Part shown: positions 21,213 through 33,153 of the stretch, in pieces | Layout of the letters: each line of letters begins with the position of its first letter | Numbering within the stretch: position 1 is the stretch's first letter | Assembly: GCA_028554645.1 (NCBI GenBank) | Contig: JAQOOI010000014.1 | Coordinates: 1-64,000 of the forward strand | DNA: 64,000 bases | DNA from: Omphalotus guepiniiformis | Lineage: Eukaryota; Basidiomycota; Agaricomycetes; Agaricales; Omphalotaceae | Direction of reading: 5' to 3' | Program-made: the position numbers and the translations under genes | The notes under the pieces: model-generated | What the model saw: the letters and a program-made list of their open reading frames with translations, nothing else | Told to the model about the DNA's origin: nothing | Database searches by the model: none

Positions 21213-21738
21213 ACGATCTATGGGGACGAAGGATAGAGCGCTAATTGGTAGAGATAGAGTCGAACAGGAAGAGGAAGAGAGTGTCATTCTGAAGAATAGC
21301 GGCTGTGGGGCTCGAACCTGGTGGAATAGAACGCGAAGCGGGTTTTTCTGCAAATTCAAAGTCATGAGACTCAAGTCCACCAAATGAATGCTACTGCCAC
21401 GTACCACTGAGCCTTCTACTTCCTTACAAGCCACGTTCATGGCCTCCATGACAGAGTGGGTCCGCGCTCCAGCTACAGAAATGCGTGAGCAGCGTGTCTA
21501 ATGTAAGAATAGGACTGCGCACCGATTCAATCCTCGCAAGATTGATGAGGTCCGAAGTTTTGCCCTCTTTTAGGCCGCCTTAAACCACCGTAAACGGAAG
21601 TAAGAGTTGTTTAAGACTCGTCGACGGAATATCCATACGTTTGGATGTGTAGATCCAGCGTGGGGTGGGATGGCAAAAGGTGCGCATGACCGGTAGAGCA
21701 CGCAGTGGTGCTAAGGCAGATGCAAAAGCAGCTAGAGA
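21213..21738 (-). pseudogene. relic of the membrane/coiled-coil gene (left arm, second copy)
   Basis: Mirror of 27945-28470. Recognisable by an ASALAPLRALPV segment like GSALAPLCTLPV of the intact gene, a PSTSLKQLL segment like QSTTFDQLL, and a degenerate version of the two intron-flanking regions. Frames are broken. Confidence 0.65.
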
Positions 21739-22182
21739 CCGAAGACGTGCACAACCCGCCGTCCGACCCGCGCCCGTGTTTGGAAGCAGCGGGTCCAAAG
21801 CCTTGTCAATCTATGCGCACTCTTCCACCTACAACAATCGAACGCCTCGAGGTTTCAACTCGAGTTCGCGAGCCCATCAAGTCACACCAGCATGTCCGCC
21901 TGTCGCGAGCCCAACGCCTCGAGGTATAGACTCAGGTTTGGGTTCGTTTTTACTGATCCTTGGGACTGGTGAGCGTTCTTGTCGAGTACGCGATGCTGTC
22001 AGGCAGAGGAAGTAATGATTATCATGACTTTTCAACTAAGAAATCAAATAATTCGAACGAAATACCTTGCAATTCGGAGCGCCTATCATCTTCCGCGCAT
22101 GCAACACTTTTGCAAACACAGCTCGACCTGCATCGCGCTCACCGCACCTTCTAAGATCAACGAGTAGCCCTGTAACCCTGAG

Positions 22183-22338
22183 ACGTCGCTGAAACCACCG
22201 CAAACGGAAGTAAGAGTTGTTTAAAACTCGTCGACGGAGTATCCATACGTTTGGATGTGGAGATCCAGCGTGGGTTGGGATGGCAAAAGGTGCGCATGAC
22301 CGGTAGAGCACGTAGTGGTGCTAAGGCAGATGCAAAAG
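22183..22338 (-). pseudogene. relic of the membrane/coiled-coil gene (left arm, third copy)
   Basis: Mirror of 27345-27500. Strongly similar to the neighbouring relic at 21600-21740, so the two relics are themselves a duplication. Confidence 0.6.
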
Positions 22339-22859
22339 CAGCTAGAGACCGAAGACGCGCACAACCCGCCGTCCGACCCGCTCTACCCGATAGCCAAGAG
22401 ACTGGCCTTCGAGCAAGGCTTGTGACCCGCGCAATCGAGCCTAGAGACCTCAATTTCCACGAGGACAGTCGGGGAGGCGAGCAAGAACCAGCAGACGAGA
22501 AGAAGGCTGCGAGGAATTTATGCGCCAGAAACCGTTGCAAATTGTCAAAAAAAGGATCAAGGTAGGAGCTAAAGAAGAAGCTGTCTGAGGCGCAAATGAT
22601 CAGTTCAAGATGTATCAGCAACGCTGTGCCGTTCAGCTCACTCTTCTCAGCATGCCAGAGCGCAAACAAGTCGCCCCAGGCGCATCAATCCGGTCTTGGT
22701 GGCCAATACAGCCCCCTTCAATCTCCTCTTCCAACTCTTCCAGTCCTGAATCGATGCAATTATATTTGATATCCTGCTGTGATCCGCGTCAGTTTTCCAT
22801 GAGCTTTAGAACATATCATAGAAAATGAGAATTTTTACCGTTTATTCTACCCAGCCTCG

Positions 22860-24013
22860 TTCCCTACCATTATTGATGTTTCTCGTGATATAAAGCACAG
22901 AGACCGGGCGGGTTGAATAACTTAGATCCATGTGCGAGCAGGCAACGCTGGTATAGTATGTGGTAGTGAATGATTAAGAGCGAAAATGTGCCGTGAGTTA
23001 TGCATGGCGACTGGAGGTCTTGAGCGAAACAGGTCCGGGACGTCTCACGCACGCGGTTTCTGGGAGGTCACGTGGCTGGTTAGGGCGGGTATGTTGGTCG
23101 GAATGGCCGCAAACCAATCTTCATCAACTTACAGCAAAAATGCACTGGATCTGTACGCGTGGCATTGGCAGTCTAGTTCAACGGCTTGTCTCGGGCTTGG
23201 AGGGCTACTCGTTGGATTTAGAGAACGTGCCGCGATGCAGGTCGAGCTTTGTTTCTGCGAAGTTTTGCCTGAGTAGATGACAGGCACTCGGATTGCAAGG
23301 TGTGTTTCGTTAGATTTGTATTTTAGTTTGCCACTAATAAATGTCCCAGCTTTCATAAACCGTTCCGCCTGACAACGAGATGCAGCTGCTCAACAAGAGG
23401 CGCTCACCAGTGCCAAGGACTCGCAAAAAGGACTCGCGACAGTCCGTACATTGCTATCATGACCTAACGGACCCAACCTCGAGTTTGATACCTCGAGTCG
23501 TTGGGCTCATGATTGGTCCGCCGAAGCAAACTCCCCACCTATATATCGCATGGCTTAACGGGCCCAAACCCGAGTGGATACCTCGAGCGTTCGGAAGGAA
23601 GGAAGGAAGGAAGTGTATCACGGTTCCTTTGGGCTTACGATAGGTCTGCCCACGCAAACTCCCGTGAGCAAAACCCCGCCTAATTTGCTGCTTCATTCAA
23701 CAAGCAGATCATTTTCGTGCAGGCGCAATCGAGCGCAATTTTCCGCGGCACTACATGAATACTCGAGCCCGGGAATACTCGTAGCAGCTGCGGCATTAGC
23801 CTTTGGACATGTCGAAGCTCTCTGAATTCTTCATTATCTGACTCAGGGAAGATTCGTCAAGTCTGACGTGGTCTGCATCGGAAGAAATTTTCACGGTGGG
23901 GGAAACCGAAAATAAAAGGATTACCAATACAGGAACGAGGAGCAGTATTTACAGTAATTACTAGTAGATGGGACGGACAGACAATCACAGGAATGCTACT
24001 AGACCGATCAATC
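22860..24013. other. spacer segment with an older decayed copy of arm sequence
   Basis: No gene. About 23190-23600 is similar, in the same orientation, to 27500-27800 of the right arm. Shared blocks include GATGCAGGTCGAGCT, ATTGCAAGG and CTCACCAGT-CCAAGGA, with many differences. It looks like an earlier duplication of the same material. A short GGAA/GAAG run lies near 23590. Confidence 0.55.
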
Positions 24014-25580
24014 TTAAGCAACAAATGCAGAATCATCATCAACTTTGTAATGTGAAGAGGACGCTGACGCGGAGTCCCATTGAAGAATGGCTGGGACACC
24101 CTGGCTTAAGCCTAAAATACGTCGCCAATTCCAAGCCAACTTGGCAAGGATGATGCCTGCCAGGGCAATTGCTGCTAGTCGCCAGAAATCTGTGCTTTTA
24201 ACATTTTGCACAGTCTGGTGCTGGTGGTGTTCACCCTTTGTCTCGCTTTGGGGAGACCACACGACAATATGTCCGCCGGACTCTGCTGAGGCAGCAGCTA
24301 CCAGCCGCTGTTTGTCTCGGGTTGTGCAGACCTTCAACTGTTGATTTAGACGCAGCAAGTGTGAATTGAAGCTATTAACCCACGGTGAGAGCTTGGACGG
24401 ACAGTACTCCCTCCGAACCATGCATATGCTTAAGCCAAAGTGCCTGAAGTCTGACCCCTGTACGCACATCGAAAACGTTGACGCAACCATCGTCACTACC
24501 GCATGCGGCAAGGTGCGAGTCAATGAAGGCGCATTCTTTGATGTTGCGTCGCCGTGCTGTGACACGGAAGTGCCTCTTGAAATGAAGATCGGGAAGGGCA
24601 TGAAGGTCGAAGGTCCCCAGATTGAGGTTCTGGGAGAGCAATAACTTTTCGTCTGAAGAGATTGCGGCATGACCACTAAAATCAATCTATTTTCAGAGAC
24701 AATGCAAAGAGACAATAAAATTATTGCGAACATGGCCCCCTGAAGGTGCTCCGACCACTCTCGCGATCCGTCCGCTGTGTGTAGGCAATCACTTGAAGAG
24801 GAAGAAGAACATGACTCCATGAGAGGTGGAAAGTTTAGAGAGAAGCACAAAACAAAACCTACATCTTGCCTATGTCAAGCCAAGATATGAGGATGTATTC
24901 ATTGTTTTCGCCAACGAAGCTCAATGAGCTAGGGATTGTAGCCAACTCACGCGAGAGTCCCCAAAGCTTGATCAATGTCGCATCTGTAAAGAACTGAGTA
25001 GAATGAAGAGTACACCTGTAATCGAGCAGCGCACCGGTATTGATGAATTTATATAAACAAATTCTCCCTGCTTCGCTACCGAATACAACATAATCCTGAA
25101 GAATATCATACGCCACCGAGGCAACAGGCTCATTAAAGCTAAATACAGGATGTGGTTTGTGTAAAAATAACTCAGAATTGTGCGGCAGCTGAGACATATT
25201 TGCAATTTGACCGGGAGTCGCAAGGATTGCGAGGCCTCTACCGGTTCCAGCAAGGAGCACCTCGAAGTTATCCTCAGGCTCAGCAATCCAAGCAAGTTTC
25301 GTGATTTGACCCCATCCGTAATGTTCCGCCGAATGGCGGAAAGAGGGCTTGAGTATTTGAATACACCGTGCATCAGAGACATTCCAAAGTCGTACGATCC
25401 CATCGTCCCCTGGGGTTGTTCAGCTAAGCTGGAGAAATGTGGATGAAGAGCTGACGCACCTCCACTGGCCAAAAAACGACCATCGGGAGAGAAGGCTAGG
25501 GCGTTCACGGGTCCATGGGGGACAGGGTCTGAAGTCAACCTTGCAACTTCCTGAAAAAGTGTGGGCAATGGTTGAGGCAT
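24014..25580 (-). CDS. WD40-repeat protein with C-terminal transmembrane segment
   Basis: Start at 25580 (MPQPLPTLFQEVARL). Several short introns; the first (25458-25412 region, donor GTGCGT, acceptor CAG) joins a FSPDGRFLASGG blade to a GDDGIVRLWNV blade. Later blades include VVFGSEAGRICLYKF and AACGSDDGCVNVFDV. Near the C-terminus, FWRLAAIALAGIILAKLAW is a likely membrane helix, followed by a short polar tail ending at 24014. WD40 propellers are protein-interaction scaffolds; the membrane anchor suggests a membrane-associated scaffold. It resembles a WD40 family common in Agaricomycetes (recall, unverified). It is divergent from the next gene, with 188 bp between starts. Exon borders beyond the first intron were not fixed. 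Confidence 0.8.
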
Positions 25581-25768
25581 GAGTGGAAGGAAGAAAGGCG
25601 TTATACAGAACACACCAAATCTTGGAACTTATATAATGCATGGGGTGAAACAAAGAAACCCAAAGTTCTTTGTTAACATTGACAAAGGGCGCTGGGAAAA
25701 GGTCAACTCCTGAAAACCACTCATGATCACTCTCTACATTACTCTCTGACATTCAGCACATAGAAGAC

Positions 25769-26689
25769 ATGGCCTATCGTCTGCGACGCCAATTGCCTGC
25801 TATTGCGCACAGAAAGGTCTTTGCTTTACAGGACCACGTGTCGCTACCGGAGATCGCTATCCACCAGGAATTTCAAACCGATTATTTTCAGCGGCGGGCG
25901 TGGTGTCGCAATAACGAAGCTTCCATGGTTTTCGACAGCGAGGAACAATTACCGGCACCTTCATTCGTATTATACCCCCCACATTCGGGCACGAGGGACG
26001 GCGACACTGCAGACGTAGACGCTGGAGACGTAGACGCTGGAGACGCAGACGCTGGAGACGCAGACGCTGGAGACGCAGACGCTGGAGACGTAGACGCTGG
26101 AGATGTTGGAGGGGTAGATATGGCAGTGGTGAACATAGAAGAGGTACCGGCAGAGGTCGGTGCGGAACAGGTCGGAGAGTCCGAGGTCGATGCCGAAGAT
26201 GACGGCACTGGGAAGGTGTCCACAATCGCTGGAGACCAGCTAATACCGAAACCACCAGGGGAGGCGGGGAAGCCTGGCGCGGGAGGTTATAGTCTGGAAG
26301 ATAAAATGGTTCATGCACATCACTGGACCCAGGATGAGTACCACCAAGTTTACGCGAGTGTTAATCTCTATAATATTCTTTGTTTCGTCGTCAGCTCAAC
26401 AATTCCACAGGACGCTTGTAAAAAGTTATGTCGGGAACATTTGGATGTCAAACGGAACTACAGAGAGCAGCCATTAAAGCTCAAAGCAAGGATATGCTCA
26501 GATGTAGGACACTCTACCGAAAATACATATGCCCCACTTAACCTCTTTCTTGCCCAGATAAGCCAGGCGTACCCCGACCTGAATCTCGAACGCTACGAAG
26601 AATGCTGGCCAGTGCGTGACATGATGAAGGCAGCTTTAAAGTCGGATCGTCAGAACTTGAAGGGGAAGGGAAAGAGAAAAAAGTTCTAA
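25769..26689 (+). CDS. hypothetical protein with DAGD(V/A) pentapeptide repeats, 306 aa
   Basis: Single exon. Residues about 80-113 are tandem D-A-G-D-(V/A) pentapeptides, encoded by a 15-bp minisatellite, inside a long acidic and glycine-rich linker. The C-terminal 120 residues look structured: an HHWTQDEYHQVY motif, a cysteine-containing helix (DACKKLCREHLD) and a final E-C-W-P-V-R-D-M-M helix, ending in a KGKGKRKK basic tail. The W-P-x-x-D-(M/F) ending recalls proteins frequent in Agaricomycete genomes; I cannot give a function. It shares a 188-bp divergent promoter region with the WD40 gene. Confidence 0.65.
   Translation: MAYRLRRQLPAIAHRKVFALQDHVSLPEIAIHQEFQTDYFQRRAWCRNNEASMVFDSEEQLPAPSFVLYPPHSGTRDGDTADVDAGDVDAGDADAGDADAGDADAGDVDAGDVGGVDMAVVNIEEVPAEVGAEQVGESEVDAEDDGTGKVSTIAGDQLIPKPPGEAGKPGAGGYSLEDKMVHAHHWTQDEYHQVYASVNLYNILCFVVSSTIPQDACKKLCREHLDVKRNYREQPLKLKARICSDVGHSTENTYAPLNLFLAQISQAYPDLNLERYEECWPVRDMMKAALKSDRQNLKGKGKRKKF
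26005..26105 (+). repeat. 15-bp coding minisatellite
   Basis: About six copies of GACGYAGACGCTGGA-type units within the gene at 25769-26689, differing mainly at one C/T position. It keeps the reading frame because the unit is five codons. Confidence 0.85.
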
Positions 26690-27344
26690 AATGAGAAATT
26701 TTTTGTATTATTTTCTATGTACAAGACCATGACGTTTCGGAACTTTATGTTTTATGTCCCTCACTGAAAAATCTGGAAAACACAAGAAATTCAATAAATC
26801 CAGAAAAGCCTTTATAACCGAGGCTGGGTAGAATAAACGGTAAAAATTCTCATTTTCTATGATAATATATGTTCTAAAGCTCATGGAAAACTGATGCGGA
26901 TCACAGCAGGATATCAAATATAATTGCATCGATTCAGGACTGGAAGAGTTGGAAGAGGAGATTGAAGGGGGCTGTATTGGCCACCAAGACCGGATTGATG
27001 CGCCTGGGGCGACTTGTTTGCGCTCTGGCATGCTGAGAAGAGTGAGCTGAACGGCACAGCGTTGCTGATACATCTTGAACTGATCATTTGCGCCTCAGAC
27101 AGCTTCTTCTTTAGCTCCTACCTTGATCCTTTTTTTGACAATTTGCAACGGTTTCTGGCGCATAAATTCCTCGCAGCCTTCTTCTCGTCTGCTGGTTCTT
27201 GCTCGCCTCCCCGACTGTCCTCGTGGAAATTGAGGTCTCTAGGCTCGATTGCGCGGGTCACAAGCCTTGCTCGAAGGCCAGTCTCTTGGCTATCGGGTAG
27301 AGCGGGTCGGACGGCGGGTTGTGCGCGTCTTCGGTCTCTAGCTG

Positions 27345-27500
27345 CTTTTGCATCTGCCTTAGCACCACTACGTGCTCTACCGGTCATGCGCACCTTTTGC
27401 CATCCCACCCCACGCTGGATCTCCACATCCAAACGTATGGATACTCCGTCGACGAGTTTTAAACAACTCTTACTTCCGTTTGCGGTGGTTTCAGCGACGT
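27345..27500 (+). pseudogene. relic of the membrane/coiled-coil gene (right arm, third copy)
   Basis: An ASALAPLRALPV segment and a PSTSFKQLL segment align with the first exon of the intact gene at 29192. Surrounding sequence is not open. Confidence 0.6.
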
Positions 27501-27944
27501 CTCAGGGTTACAGGGCTACTCGTTGATCTTAGAAGGTGCGGCGAGCGCGATGCAGGTCGAGCTGTGTTTGCAAAAGTGTTGCATGCGCGGAAGATGATAG
27601 GCGCTCCGAATTGCAAGGTATTTCGTTCGAATTATTTGATTTCTTAGTTGAAAAGTCATGATAATCATTACTTCCTCTGCCTGACAGCATCGCGTACTCG
27701 ACAAGAACGCTCACCAGTCCCAAGGATCAGTAAAAACGAACCCAAACCTGAGTCTATACCTCGAGGCGTTGGGCTCGCGACAGGCGGACATGCTGGTGTG
27801 ACTTGATGGGCTCGCGAACTCGAGTTGAAACCTCGAGGCGTTCGATTGTTGTAGGTGGAAGAGTGCGCATAGATTGACAAGGCTTTGGACCCGCTGCTTC
27901 CAAACACGGGCGCGGGTCGGACGGCGGGTTGTGCACGTCTTCGG

Positions 27945-28470
27945 TCTCTAGCTGCTTTTGCATCTGCCTTAGCACCACTGCGTGCTCTACCGGTCATGCG
28001 CACCTTTTGCCATCCCACCCCACGCTGGATCTACACATCCAAACGTATGGATATTCCGTCGACGAGTCTTAAACAACTCTTACTTCCGTTTACGGTGGTT
28101 TAAGGCGGCCTAAAAGAGGGCAAAACTTCGGACCTCATCAATCTTGCGAGGATTGAATCGGTGCGCAGTCCTATTCTTACATTAGACACGCTGCTCACGC
28201 ATTTCTGTAGCTGGAGCGCGGACCCACTCTGTCATGGAGGCCATGAACGTGGCTTGTAAGGAAGTAGAAGGCTCAGTGGTACGTGGCAGTAGCATTCATT
28301 TGGTGGACTTGAGTCTCATGACTTTGAATTTGCAGAAAAACCCGCTTCGCGTTCTATTCCACCAGGTTCGAGCCCCACAGCCGCTATTCTTCAGAATGAC
28401 ACTCTCTTCCTCTTCCTGTTCGACTCTATCTCTACCAATTAGCGCTCTATCCTTCGTCCCCATAGATCGT
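27945..28470 (+). pseudogene. relic of the membrane/coiled-coil gene (right arm, second copy)
   Basis: Longer relic, retaining similarity through both intron regions (28140-28350) of the intact gene. Broken splice sites and frames. Confidence 0.65.
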
Positions 28471-29191
28471 GCATTTCGTCTTGGGGAGTGCGAAGGCTCT
28501 TCCTGCTGTTGTCCTTTTCACGGCAGGATGTTCATATTCTTTGCTGATTGGGATGAGTTCATGGTTTTTAATATTCCGTGCTCATAGCCCACGTCCCACT
28601 CTGGATGATCTCAGATCTTGCAGTAATCGTGCTCCCTGGCCCTGCTTGTGGCCACTTTGTGTGCTTCCTGCCTCACTTCCGTTTACTGTCCCGTCAACTA
28701 AACTCTTTTCCAATCCATACCGAAGGTCTTCTTGGCCATCGGGTAGAGCGGGTCGGCGGGCCGTGTGCAACTGTGGGTTCAACCTCCCGCACTCGGCCCT
28801 TTTTTTCCTTTGTCCCCGCCCTTTCTTCCTTTAAATGATGAAAATCACTCGTTGCAATTCGCATCGGAAAAATGGGAACCTCGTTGTTCAAGCAGAACCT
28901 CCCTGAAAATCTGAAGCAAAGAGGACATATTCTCCCCATTGGCTTCGTTGTCTTCGCTTGGCCATCAGGCGTGGAGCTTTCTGCCCATTGTGCTTACTCC
29001 CATTCATTGGCAAACCACCTTATCTGGGAACAAAGAGCCTTTTCTATCCTATAGCGGCGCAATGCTGAAGTGTCGGCCAAGCAAAATGAATAAATAGAGG
29101 AAGATTCCTCCCCTAGATTGTCTCCCCGCGAAAGCAAGCGCTTCACAAACAACCTCCAACTTTAACGTCCATACTACTTCTCGCAGATAAA

Positions 29192-30477
29192 ATGCCTGCC
29201 CCTCTGAATGATCGCGAACAAGTCCAGCAGACCGTGTGCGGACGGGTTCTCTCCGCTACTTGGTCTTTCATCTGCGATGTCTTCAAGGAGGGCGCGGGCT
29301 ATCTCCGCGCACCTCTGTCAATGATGGTAGCGTTTCTCGCTATCGAGATATGGCTGTTTCCTTTCTTCATGGGAAGAGTTTCTGCCACTTTTGGTTCTGC
29401 CTTAGCACCGCTGTGTACTCTACCGGTCATAAGCAGAACCAGCCTTTGCCATGAACCAGCCTTTGCCGTAAGCTGCAGCACCACCGAAAGGTCTGTGCAA
29501 TGGGCCGACTATCCAAAACTTATGGATGCTCAGTCCACGACTTTCGACCAACTTTTAAACACGTTCACTGGTGGTTCCAGGTTAGCCTGGGACATAAAGA
29601 GGGCTGAGATGGCAACTTCAGACCTCATCACTCTTGTTCGGTTGAGCCAACTAACTAGCAAGGATCATATCGGTTTGCAGTTCTGTTCTTGCATTAGACA
29701 CGCTGCTTACACATTTCTGCAGTTGGAGCCCTGACTGACTTTGTCAAGGAGGCGCGTGCAACTGGACGCGGCTTGCAGAAGCTAGGTTCGAAAGTAGAAG
29801 GTGCAGTGGATAAGTATGTGGCGTTAGCAAGCAATTCCTGGATTTAATACTCATGATATTGAAATTGCAGAATAATCGCATATCACGATTTCGCTTTACA
29901 TTCCATTGAAGCAGCTCCGAGCCCCCAAAGCCGCTATACCTTGATATCAGCCCGCCCCAAGCAGTCGACCGACCAGATCGTTAAGACGCAGTTCGTAGAA
30001 GCTGTGGAGTTTCTCTCCGCAATCACTCAGCGCCTCATTTTGGAAGCCGAGGGACAACTAGCAAGAACCGAAAAACTGGAAGAGCAGTTGTCCCTATTAC
30101 ATGAACTCTTCTGCCGCGAAGGTTCAAGTGTCTCTGCTGCTAGATCGGAGATTCTGTCTGAACTTTGGACTATGCTGGGCGGGAATAGGCGCAAGCTGAA
30201 GGGTTTTGAAGACCATCTCGCACTGCTCAAGGGGTTAGGAGAGTATCGCAAAGAGGCTTTGGCACGCGTTGTGCTGGCACTGCAGACCTTAAGGGCCCTC
30301 AGCGATGATGTGGAGGACTTGAGGGAGAGGTTTGTAGAAGCCCAGTTGGGGGAGTTCATGTCGGCTGAAGTCCATATGAAGAGCATCGCAATGGGATTAC
30401 AAAGGTTGAAAGACTCGAGAGTCCGTGCGCGCGCAAAAGAGGAGGAAACAATTAGGTTGACTCTTGGATCGGCGTAG
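29192..30477 (+). CDS. membrane/coiled-coil protein of an Agaricomycete-type family, intact right-arm copy, 392 aa
   Basis: Exons 29192-29672, 29723-29813 and 29871-30477 sum to 1179 nt, 393 codons with the stop. Introns are 50 and 57 nt and end TGCAG. A hydrophobic stretch (MMVAFLAIEIWLFPFFMG) near residues 44-61 is a likely membrane helix. The rest is helical and charged, with long coiled-coil-like segments in the last exon (AITQRLILEAEGQLARTEKL onward). The pattern D-x-Q-S-T-T-F-D-Q-L-L, then E-M-A-T-S-D-L-I-T-L-V, then L-W-T-M-L-G-G-N-R-R matches a hypothetical family I recall from many mushroom genomes. Function unknown. It is the parent or sister of four relics in this locus and of the left copy broken by the retrotransposon. 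Confidence 0.82.
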
Positions 30478-30493
30478 TCATAACTAGCACTGT

Positions 30494-31600
30494 ATGTACA
30501 GACTAGACATTTTAGTCTATCAAGATTCAACAACTTATTTCGCACCCGGCCGCGGGGAACGTTTTGCGTGGAATCACCTGTTGAACAAAATGGTGGCTGA
30601 CGACTGGCAAACTCAGCCTTCTCGCAAATTTACCATTTACCCTCCTTTTCAACATCAAGGAGGTTGCTGCGAAGAACGTAAATTCACCGGTGCTCAGGAA
30701 CACTGGGACAAATGGGACAATTGCACCAGAAACTCATCAAAGAGCCCTCTGGCGGCTCACCAGCCACGTCGTTAATCCATCGTTCTAGCAAGTCTGGCTA
30801 GCAGCCCTTAAGGCTTGCCAGGACGACTTCTCCAACTCTTCATTCGCACCCCTACGCCATCAACCAGCCGATTGCCTCACGAGTTTTCAAGTACTCCACT
30901 ACTTCCCATGTTTCTGTACCGTCTCACCCACCTACCTACCCTCACCTCTCCGATGCCTTCGGGCTTGCGCTCATCTTTCCCAGCAACTATCTCTGGAGCC
31001 TGGGACCGCATCCAAAAAAAAAACATTCTCATCCTGCCGATGACGATTCGGCGGCTCACTGCAGTCGGCTATCCCGGGATCTTGCTATCACTCACTATCA
31101 CCTACGCAGCAACAGAGGTGCAAGGTCGGGATTTTGTTCATATCATCCCCCTTCTTGGAGAGCATAGCAACCTCATTCTCCTTCGGACTGGCGCCATCAC
31201 CCACGAAAGGTTCAAGGTCAGCCATGTTCTCGTATTCAAAATCGGACTCTGAGCTCAAGTCGGGAATTGGGAAAGGAGATGACTCGGGTGTGGGTGTGGT
31301 GTGGGTGTTTCATTCGTTGAAAGTTTTCGTGTTGGGTGGTTTGACTGACTGGATTGTTTGTAGTCACTGTGCGATTGCAGCATTGACATCGGTGATGATC
31401 CTACATCCTTCGTATCGACCTTCCCGCTAGCATCCTTCGTATCCATATGATATTCCATTCTCAACGCCGATGAACCTTCCCGCTAGATCCTGGCCGCTCC
31501 GAATACATTCATCTACATTGTGCTTTCCTTCTGTATGGGTAGACGTGCGTCTCTTCCTTACCCTCACAGAATCCAGATTACTTATGCTAATGCTAACCAT
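30494..31600 (+). other. arm segment with unrecognised short ORFs (mirror at 3718-4824)
   Basis: Contains plus-strand open frames at 30494-30775 and 30815-31252 that I cannot assign. They may be fragments of captured genes; no splice model was found. The mirror copy in the left arm is nearly the same. Confidence 0.3.
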
Positions 31601-31710
31601 CCTTGAATGTGTATCAACAGTACAGGCAAACAAGTTTTGTTTGCGTTAAAAAAGGACCGCACGGACCCTACATAACCCGACCTAACCCAAAGCAAACCTC
31701 CCCCCATCAT

Positions 31711-32660
31711 ATGAAACCAGCGGCAGTCGCGGTGGATTTCAACGAAGACACATCACCCACTCGTACTTCGTCTGATGGATTTGAGGAAGTTTCGTACCCT
31801 ATTGTGGATTCGCAGAACAGGAATCTTCCGACGTATTATATGGAGGAAAAGGCGAGAAGAAGAACGGCGAAAGCGCCGGGACATTTGGTCGAGGAGAACG
31901 AGGAGAAGGAGCGTTTGGTGAGAGGGTATGAGGATGACGAAGGAAAGGATGTGTATTGGAAGTTTACAACGCAACGTCGTGTAGTGAGTGGTGGGAGGAT
32001 GCCTCAGACCCCTTTACTGCCTCCGACTGCATTAGTGAGTATCTCTCTCGACAATTAAATTCATCTAATCGTTCTCTTTATTTCTAGAGAAAATTTTTCC
32101 TCCAGAACCTTGAGCACGTACCACCCATAATATACACCCTCCTCTCATGCTACACCCGTTTCCACAAAATCGGCGAATCCAACGTTGTCGTCTGGGACGA
32201 AGCTCATTTCGGAAAATTCGGCTCGCATTACCTCAAATTTCAAGTCTGGGAGCGTTTATCCTGATACGTCGCCATGCGGGTGATGCTCGTGACGTTTGGC
32301 GTTGGTATGGTCCCTCTTGGCTGTCGAGCTCGGTATGAGCCAATGGGCATGTCACCTTACTGCGATGATGGTCTTATTCGATGTCGGCTGGCTTTGTATC
32401 TCTCGATTTATTCTCCTCGACTCTATGCACCTCTTCTTCACGTTCCTCGCCGTCTTCTGCCTCACCAAGTTCCATAACCAACAATACCACTCATTCTTGT
32501 TCGATTGGTGGTTCTGGCTCACTGCTACGGGCGTTTCGATAGGTCTTGTCACGAGTGTGAGGATGGTCGGGCTTTTCGTTACGGCGCTCGTGGGCTGTAT
32601 ACAATTGAAGATATTTGGGAGAAGTTTGGGGATTTGAAGATGCCGGTTAGGGACCATTGC
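31711..32660 (+). pseudogene. PMT4-type protein O-mannosyltransferase relic, right-arm copy
   Basis: Starts with an ATG at 31711. A clean intron (32034 region, GTGAGT to TTTCTAG) joins LLPPTAL to [11 protein letters not shown]. The segment [17 protein letters not shown] matches the first luminal loop of fungal PMT enzymes, and later text (CHLTAMMVLFD, SRFILLDSM, TIEDIWEKFGDLKMP) matches their membrane helices. Between the two, the conserved DVHPPLGK block is deleted (roughly 25 residues), and at least two further frame changes occur near 32325 and 32600. The MIR domain and remaining helices are missing. It is a relic of a dolichyl-phosphate-mannose protein mannosyltransferase, an ER enzyme, not a functional gene. 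Confidence 0.82.
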
Positions 32661-33150
32661 GAAACATTGTCGTTATCAATGGCTGTGCTGCCGCCTTCAT
32701 TCGCTCGTTCCCTCACTCGACTCAACAAACATTCATGCCGCGCACCTTTGCAAGATCATTCAAAAAAGGTGGTCTCTCGACATGCTGAACGATCGTTTCA
32801 CAGATTCAAATCAAAGCTTTTCGACAGGATCATCTACCCTCTCCATTTCTCATTTACTGCTCGTACTCCCACGTCGTACACCGCATGCACTACGTTTCAT
32901 CCCGTCCCTAGTATATCTGCACGCGGGGCTTTCTGCGCTGTCATGAGCGTCGCAGACAACCGCTTTCTCTATGCTATATCTGCAATCTGTGAGTTCGAGG
33001 GCGTCAAGGTCAAACTTAACAAGAGGAATCGTTGGAAGCATGGGGATTAGGGAGAGGTTGCGGATGAGGGTGTTTTTCGTATCGAGTGGACGCGTTGATG
33101 GGAGAAAGTGACGGCGTACTGAAGCGTACAGTATCTCGCTTTTTTGTGGG
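32661..33150. other. arm segment between PMT4 relic and T5orf172 gene (mirror at 2016-2505)
   Basis: Open in places on the plus strand (for example a frame ending at 33050) but with no recognisable motif. The left arm has a one-base difference here that closes this frame. Treated as non-coding remnant. Confidence 0.35.
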
Positions 33151-33153
33151 CCT

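Larger units (their letters stand above)
20375..22859 (+). repeat. left arm of inverted repeat, inner part
   Basis: Continuation of the left arm after the inserted retrotransposon. It is the reverse complement of 26819-29310. Homology ends at 22859 against 26819. Differences seen include one 5-nt indel near 22825 and a G/A substitution near 22786. It carries two decayed relics of the membrane/coiled-coil gene and the 5' end of the disrupted copy of that gene. Confidence 0.95.

Noticed and set aside
21300..21440. tRNA gene suggested by a GGTTCGAGCCCC-like block
   Set aside because: It aligns with coding and intron sequence of the membrane/coiled-coil gene copy, and no acceptor stem forms.
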